From Lachnospiraceae bacterium Marseille-Q4251 (GTDB lineage Bacteria; Bacillota; Clostridia; Lachnospirales; Lachnospiraceae): DNA of 64,000 nt. The notes under the pieces are model-generated. The model did not search any database and had not been told where the DNA came from. It saw nothing but the letters and a program-made list of their open reading frames with translations. The translations under genes were made by a program, and so were the position numbers. The stretch is taken from the NCBI GenBank assembly GCA_018223435.1, contig JAGTTO010000001.1:744001-808000 (forward strand), written 5' to 3'. This document shows positions 60,527 through 64,000 of this stretch, one piece after another (within the stretch, counting starts at the first letter, position 1; each line of letters opens with the position of its first letter).

Positions 60527-63500
60527 TTATTCTTCTTTGGCTTCGATGGCACCGGTTTCCATGATGAATTTCACTTTGCTGTCCATGCCCTCGCTGCTTC
60601 CTGCGAAGGTCTTGTAAGCTTTGTCTGCGTCAAGAACTGCATCCAGGCGGTCTACAAGGATCTCGATATTGTTCTCATAAGCCTCGTTGAGCTTCTGAAT
60701 ACCTTCCTCATCGAACTCCTTCATGCCGTCTCTGAGCTCTTCTGCTCCATCGTTCAGATCGTTGGCTCCGTCTTTCAGCTCATCTACACCGTCAGAGAGA
60801 TCGCTGACGCCGTCCTTCAGATCACCGACTCCATCAAGCAGCTGGTTGGTTCCGTCTTTCAGGGTATCGGTTCCGCTCTTTAACGTATCGGCTCCGTCTT
60901 TCAAAGTATCGGTTCCGCTCTTTAACGTATCGGCTCCGTCTTTCAGACTGTCGGTTCCGCTCTTTAACGTATCGGCTCCGCTCTTCAGGGTATCAGCTCC
61001 GCTCTTTAAGCTGTCGGTTCCTGCTTTCAGGGTAGCTGCACCACTGGCCAGGGTCTTGCCACCCTTTGCCAGGGTCTTGATGCCGCTCTTTAAGGTCTTT
61101 CCGCCTGTTGCCAGCTGGCTTAAGCCCTTGGAAAGGGTATCGGCTCCGGCCTGGAGCTGGGTTGCGCCGGTCTTCAGGCTGCCAGTTCCATCAGAAATGG
61201 CTTTTGCACCGTCTTTCAGATCCTGGCTGCTGCCTTTCAGGGTGGCTGCGCCGGTGGTCAGGGCGGTTCCGTTGGCGGTAAGGCTGGTGCCGGCATTCTT
61301 GAGGTCGTTGTTGTTGTTTGTCAGGGCGGTTGCACCGTCTGTCAGGCTCTTCATGCCAGCTGCCAGTGTATCGGCGCTGCTATTCAGCGGGGAAGCCGCT
61401 TCTTCCAGAGTGGTAAGTCCGGCATTCAGCTCTTGCGCACCAGCTACATACTGTATTACACCAGTCTTAAGCTCGCTCTCATCATTGGTAGCTGCTTCAA
61501 GCCCTGCCAAAGCCTTAGAAAGGTCAGCAATCAGCTCTTCCGGTGTTTTCTCCGTTGTGCCGCCTTCTTCTGCACTTTCTGCCAGTACAACACAATTCTC
61601 TGCGGATGCAGATACACTCTGCAGTGCATCTCTCTCGGCGATCTGCTCATTTCTCTTTTCTGTCAGAGCCGTAATATCGCTGTTCAGTTTATCAACGACA
61701 GACTGGTAATCACTGATCGCCTGAGAAACGGTACCCGATCCGAGTTTTTCCATGACATTTGCTGCTCCGCTGTAGCTGTTGTAATAGCTCTGAGCCGTCG
61801 CAAGAACACTGTTCAGATCGGCAATTACGCTTTCCTCCGTATCAATACTGCTCTGGAGAGTTGCGATGGCATTGCTGAGCTCCTCGTCTACTCCAGAAAC
61901 AGCCTCTGCGATACTTGCATAAGAAGCGGTTGCTGCTTCACCCTCAGAACCGGTCGATCCGCCTTCGGATGAAGAAGGAATCATGTTCTGAATTGCTACA
62001 ATGCTCTCATGAAGGTTGGTAATTCCATCAATCAATTTTGAGGTCGTATCTTCATTTACCAGCGCATCGCTTCCGGTCTTTGCAGTGCTGATTCCGCTGT
62101 ACAGATCTTTCATGGAACTCGGAAGGGTTCCTGCCTGGCTTGCGAAGCTCTGCACGCCCTCATTCAGTGTCTCCTCACCGCTCAGATAAGAGTTCACAGC
62201 GCTCGTATACTGGCCGGCTCCTGTCACATAGGCGGTAGTTCCGTCTGCCAGGCTGTCAGCTCCTTTTGTATAGCTGTCCACACCTGTTTTCAGGCTCTTG
62301 GCTCCGGTATCTGCGGAGGTGATGCCTTTTACCAGGGTATTCAGTCCATCCACCAGAGCGCCTTTTCCATCATTCAGCTGGTTAATACCATCCACCAGAT
62401 CTTTGGATTTGGTATTCAGAGTATTCAGTCCGTTGCTGAGTGTTGTTGCTCCATCGGAAAGATCAGAAGCGCCGCTCTTCACGCTGCCGGCTCCATTTGC
62501 CAGGCTCCGTGCTCCGCTCTGGAGACTTCCGGCTCCGCTCTGAAGGCTTCCGGCTCCCGTCTGAAGCTGTGCAGCTCCGCTCTGAAGATCTCCGGCTCCG
62601 TCTGCCAGCTGTTTCGCTCCGTCCTGAAGATCTCCGGCTCCATCATCCACTTTTTTCACTCCGTCATAGAGATCAGAAGCGCCGTCGGAAAGATCGCTGA
62701 CGCCATCAACCAGATCATCCACACCATCTTTGAGATCGCTGGTACCATCTGCCAAGTCGCTGCTTCCGTCTACCAGCTTCAAAGAGTTTTCTGTCAGCTC
62801 ATCCAGAGAATCTTTCAGGTCTTTGAGATCATCCAGATTTTCAATGCCCAGATCATCCAGCACACCAGTGGTAGCCACAGTAGCCGTCATATCCAGTTTG
62901 AAGTTCGTGGTGTCGGCTTCCACTTCCACATAGTCCGGAATATCAATGTCATCCAGATCCTCTGTATCAGAAAGACCGATGCTCTCGGAAAGTCCCGGCA
63001 GAGCCACGCCTACAACGATGTTTCTGCTTCCGTCGGAAATCACTTTACCGTTTGTAACTTTTACATTGCTGAAATTGTCCTGAGAAAGGATCATTCCGGA
63101 GATCATGGCAAACGGGGTGTAGATTTCTCTGTCCTCGCCGTTGACCTTCACGGTCTCTTTCTCATTGTTGGTGTAGTCGATGCGGATCTTTACCTTTCCG
63201 CTCTTACCGGCCAGATCTTCCGGAGAAATCTCCTGACCGTCCAGATAATAGGTCAGCTTTACAGTAACCGGAAGTTCCTTATCCGTGGTACCCTGATAGT
63301 AAATATCGGAGCCATCGGCCTGCCAGGTCAGCTTCTCGCCATCCTGGGTAAAGGTCTCATCTCCTTTGACATTCTTAATGTCGGACAGGGATGAGGAATC
63401 ACTCAGTTCAGCGGAGCCGGCGGCATTTTTTAACCAGTCGCTGACGGTAATCTTCTCCACATTACCAGACGCATCCATATTTACATAAACGGTTTCCTCT

Positions 63501-63613
63501 TTTTCCGGTGCTGCACTGTCTACAGTCAGAGCAGGCGCAGCCACCATGCATGCACTCAAAACAACTGCTGTCGTGGAAGCGACCGCTTTTTTCAATTTCC
63601 GATTACGGTTCAT
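60527..63613 (-). CDS. Secreted L-x-x-G heptad-repeat protein (YhgE/Pip-like repeats)
   Basis: 1028 residues. A signal peptide (residues 1-34), then a beta-rich N-terminal domain (about 40-255), then long tracts of a 7-residue repeat of the type x-x-x-Leu-x-x-Gly (LKSGADTLKDGTDTL) at about 275-480 and 690-970, split by a non-repeat coiled-coil part. This repeat (TIGR03057 type) occurs in YhgE/Pip membrane proteins, but here no membrane segment follows and the protein ends EGMDSKVKFIMETGAIEAKEE minus an anchor. CAGGAGG precedes the ATG. A palindrome over the promoter suggests TetR control. Confidence 0.8.
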   Translation of the reverse strand: MNRNRKLKKAVASTTAVVLSACMVAAPALTVDSAAPEKEETVYVNMDASGNVEKITVSDWLKNAAGSAELSDSSSLSDIKNVKGDETFTQDGEKLTWQADGSDIYYQGTTDKELPVTVKLTYYLDGQEISPEDLAGKSGKVKIRIDYTNNEKETVKVNGEDREIYTPFAMISGMILSQDNFSNVKVTNGKVISDGSRNIVVGVALPGLSESIGLSDTEDLDDIDIPDYVEVEADTTNFKLDMTATVATTGVLDDLGIENLDDLKDLKDSLDELTENSLKLVDGSSDLADGTSDLKDGVDDLVDGVSDLSDGASDLYDGVKKVDDGAGDLQDGAKQLADGAGDLQSGAAQLQTGAGSLQSGAGSLQSGARSLANGAGSVKSGASDLSDGATTLSNGLNTLNTKSKDLVDGINQLNDGKGALVDGLNTLVKGITSADTGAKSLKTGVDSYTKGADSLADGTTAYVTGAGQYTSAVNSYLSGEETLNEGVQSFASQAGTLPSSMKDLYSGISTAKTGSDALVNEDTTSKLIDGITNLHESIVAIQNMIPSSSEGGSTGSEGEAATASYASIAEAVSGVDEELSNAIATLQSSIDTEESVIADLNSVLATAQSYYNSYSGAANVMEKLGSGTVSQAISDYQSVVDKLNSDITALTEKRNEQIAERDALQSVSASAENCVVLAESAEEGGTTEKTPEELIADLSKALAGLEAATNDESELKTGVIQYVAGAQELNAGLTTLEEAASPLNSSADTLAAGMKSLTDGATALTNNNNDLKNAGTSLTANGTALTTGAATLKGSSQDLKDGAKAISDGTGSLKTGATQLQAGADTLSKGLSQLATGGKTLKSGIKTLAKGGKTLASGAATLKAGTDSLKSGADTLKSGADTLKSGTDSLKDGADTLKSGTDTLKDGADTLKSGTDTLKDGTNQLLDGVGDLKDGVSDLSDGVDELKDGANDLNDGAEELRDGMKEFDEEGIQKLNEAYENNIEILVDRLDAVLDADKAYKTFAGSSEGMDSKVKFIMETGAIEAKEE

Positions 63614-63659
63614 AAGACATCCTCCTGATCTTATACTTCTATATTTAATGTTTTCCTTC

Positions 63660-63801
63660 GTAACTGTTCAGTACCTTCACAGTTACGAGCAAAAATCCAA
63701 TAAAAATCGCCTTCGGCGATGGGATTTTTGCGTGCAACTCTCGGGATTTTGGCATATTCATGCCAAAACACCTCGCGGGATAGTGGCTCCTGAATAATTA
63801 C
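63660..63801. repeat. 142-bp intergenic element with GTAAC...CAG ends
   Basis: Imperfect inverted ends GTAACTGTTCAG and CTGAATAATTAC. Inside are a 27-bp palindrome shared with 9568-9594, a strong hairpin (CAAAAATCC...GGATTTTTG with ATCGCC/GGCGAT inside, about 63690-63731), and a TTTTGGCAT / ATGCCAAAA palindrome. No open frame. MITE-like or RNA-folding repeat in the leader of the heptad-protein gene. Confidence 0.55.
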
Positions 63802-63842
63802 TTTCATGCTATATTTATTTATGACTTTCGGTCACTTTTAAT

Positions 63843-63871
63843 CTTATACACTAAAACTGACTAATAGTCAA
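63843..63871 (-). promoter_or_regulatory. Promoter with palindromic operator
   Basis: Minus strand TTGACT (63866-63871), 17 bp, TATAAG (63843-63848). The -35 lies within a perfect 13-bp palindrome TGACTAATAGTCA (63858-63870), the kind of site bound by TetR-family repressors. The divergent gene begins at 63963. Confidence 0.75.
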
Positions 63872-63962
63872 TATTTTTTAGAAAATCTTAATACTTTTTA
63901 CGCAACAATATGATATAATAATCACAAAAAGGGGCTGGAGCCCCGAATCGGAGGAATTTTTC

Positions 63963-64000
63963 ATGAGAAAAGTAGATCAGAACAAGAAGCAGAAAAAAGA
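63963..64000 (+). CDS. Gene start, probably TetR-family regulator (cut by window)
   Basis: An ATG at 63963 with CGGAGGAA upstream opens MRKVDQNKKQKK before the edge. TATAAT at 63914-63919 is a likely -10, and a GGGGC-TGGA-GCCCC hairpin lies in the leader. A short basic N-terminus like this often precedes a TetR helix-turn-helix, and the palindrome on the divergent promoter supports it, but only 12 residues are visible. Confidence 0.5.
   Translation, partial: MRKVDQNKKQKK

Noticed and set aside
60840-61020. Regularly spaced short repeats, considered as a CRISPR array
   Set aside because: The repeats are in frame and encode degenerate LKSGADTLKDG heptads; there are no unique spacers and no cas genes.
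60723-61709. 328-residue plus-strand frame of SAPSFxxSxP repeats
   Set aside because: It mirrors the L-x-x-G heptad repeats on the other strand.

Overview
The window reads as chromosomal DNA of a gut-type Clostridia bacterium, most likely a Lachnospiraceae member. The basis is the gene order ispF-cysS-mrnC-rlmB behind a cysteine T-box, the DUF1385-prmC-prfA cluster, a type III glutamine synthetase, the GAAC-N4-GTTC (Gram-positive) type of SOS box, several surface proteins with Ser/Thr/Glu linkers typical of that family, and strong Shine-Dalgarno sites throughout. This is inference from gene content; no rRNA is present. Nearly every gene is on the minus strand. Only an ArsR regulator, one CorC-type protein and a gene start at the right edge are on the plus strand.

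Region 1 to about 9.5 kb is the accessory part. Read on the minus strand it runs: dipeptidase, MATE exporter, a 7TM-PAS-GGDEF protein split by a -1 frameshift, a LytTR response regulator, a GHKL sensor kinase, a terminator, a 48-residue AgrD-like autoinducing peptide gene, then a small secreted protein, an exported protein and two ABC-2-like membrane proteins running off the left edge. No AgrB processing protease is in the window. Two 8-bp direct repeats 21 bp apart lie upstream of the agrD -10, as expected for a LytTR regulator. The layout suggests a quorum-sensing circuit next to a bacteriocin-like secretion or immunity cluster.

9.6 to 25 kb holds a lone ArsR regulator, a CPBP protease, a receptor-type Ser/Thr kinase overlapping a large Ig-like surface protein, argS, truA, two identical tRNA-Thr genes, the Cys-T-box operon, a repeat-only lipoprotein, a CorC-type protein and a tRNA-Val/Met/Gly operon. 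25 to 45 kb holds a VOC protein, a degenerate IS200-like (RAYT) protein, purL, an SOS-boxed cluster (radical SAM protein, TIGR03915 partner, XPD/DinG-like helicase), nadE, hslO, a methyltransferase, hisC, a second aminotransferase, an ABC exporter, prfA and prmC.

45 to 64 kb holds DUF1385, rpmE, rho with a large Asn/Arg/Tyr/Gly-rich insert, a TIGR04086 membrane protein, a 39-bp tandem-repeat surface protein, a second CorC-type protein, a sigma-factor-like protein without region 4 coupled to a CtpA-type protease, a CdaR-type regulator, a WecG-like protein, glnN, fba, a lipid kinase, an SH3 surface protein and a 1028-residue L-x-x-G heptad protein. That last gene faces a probable TetR gene, with a palindromic operator over its promoter. 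Three members of a small palindromic repeat family (GTAACTRTTCAG ends) lie between genes. No CRISPR array, prophage or intact insertion sequence was seen.
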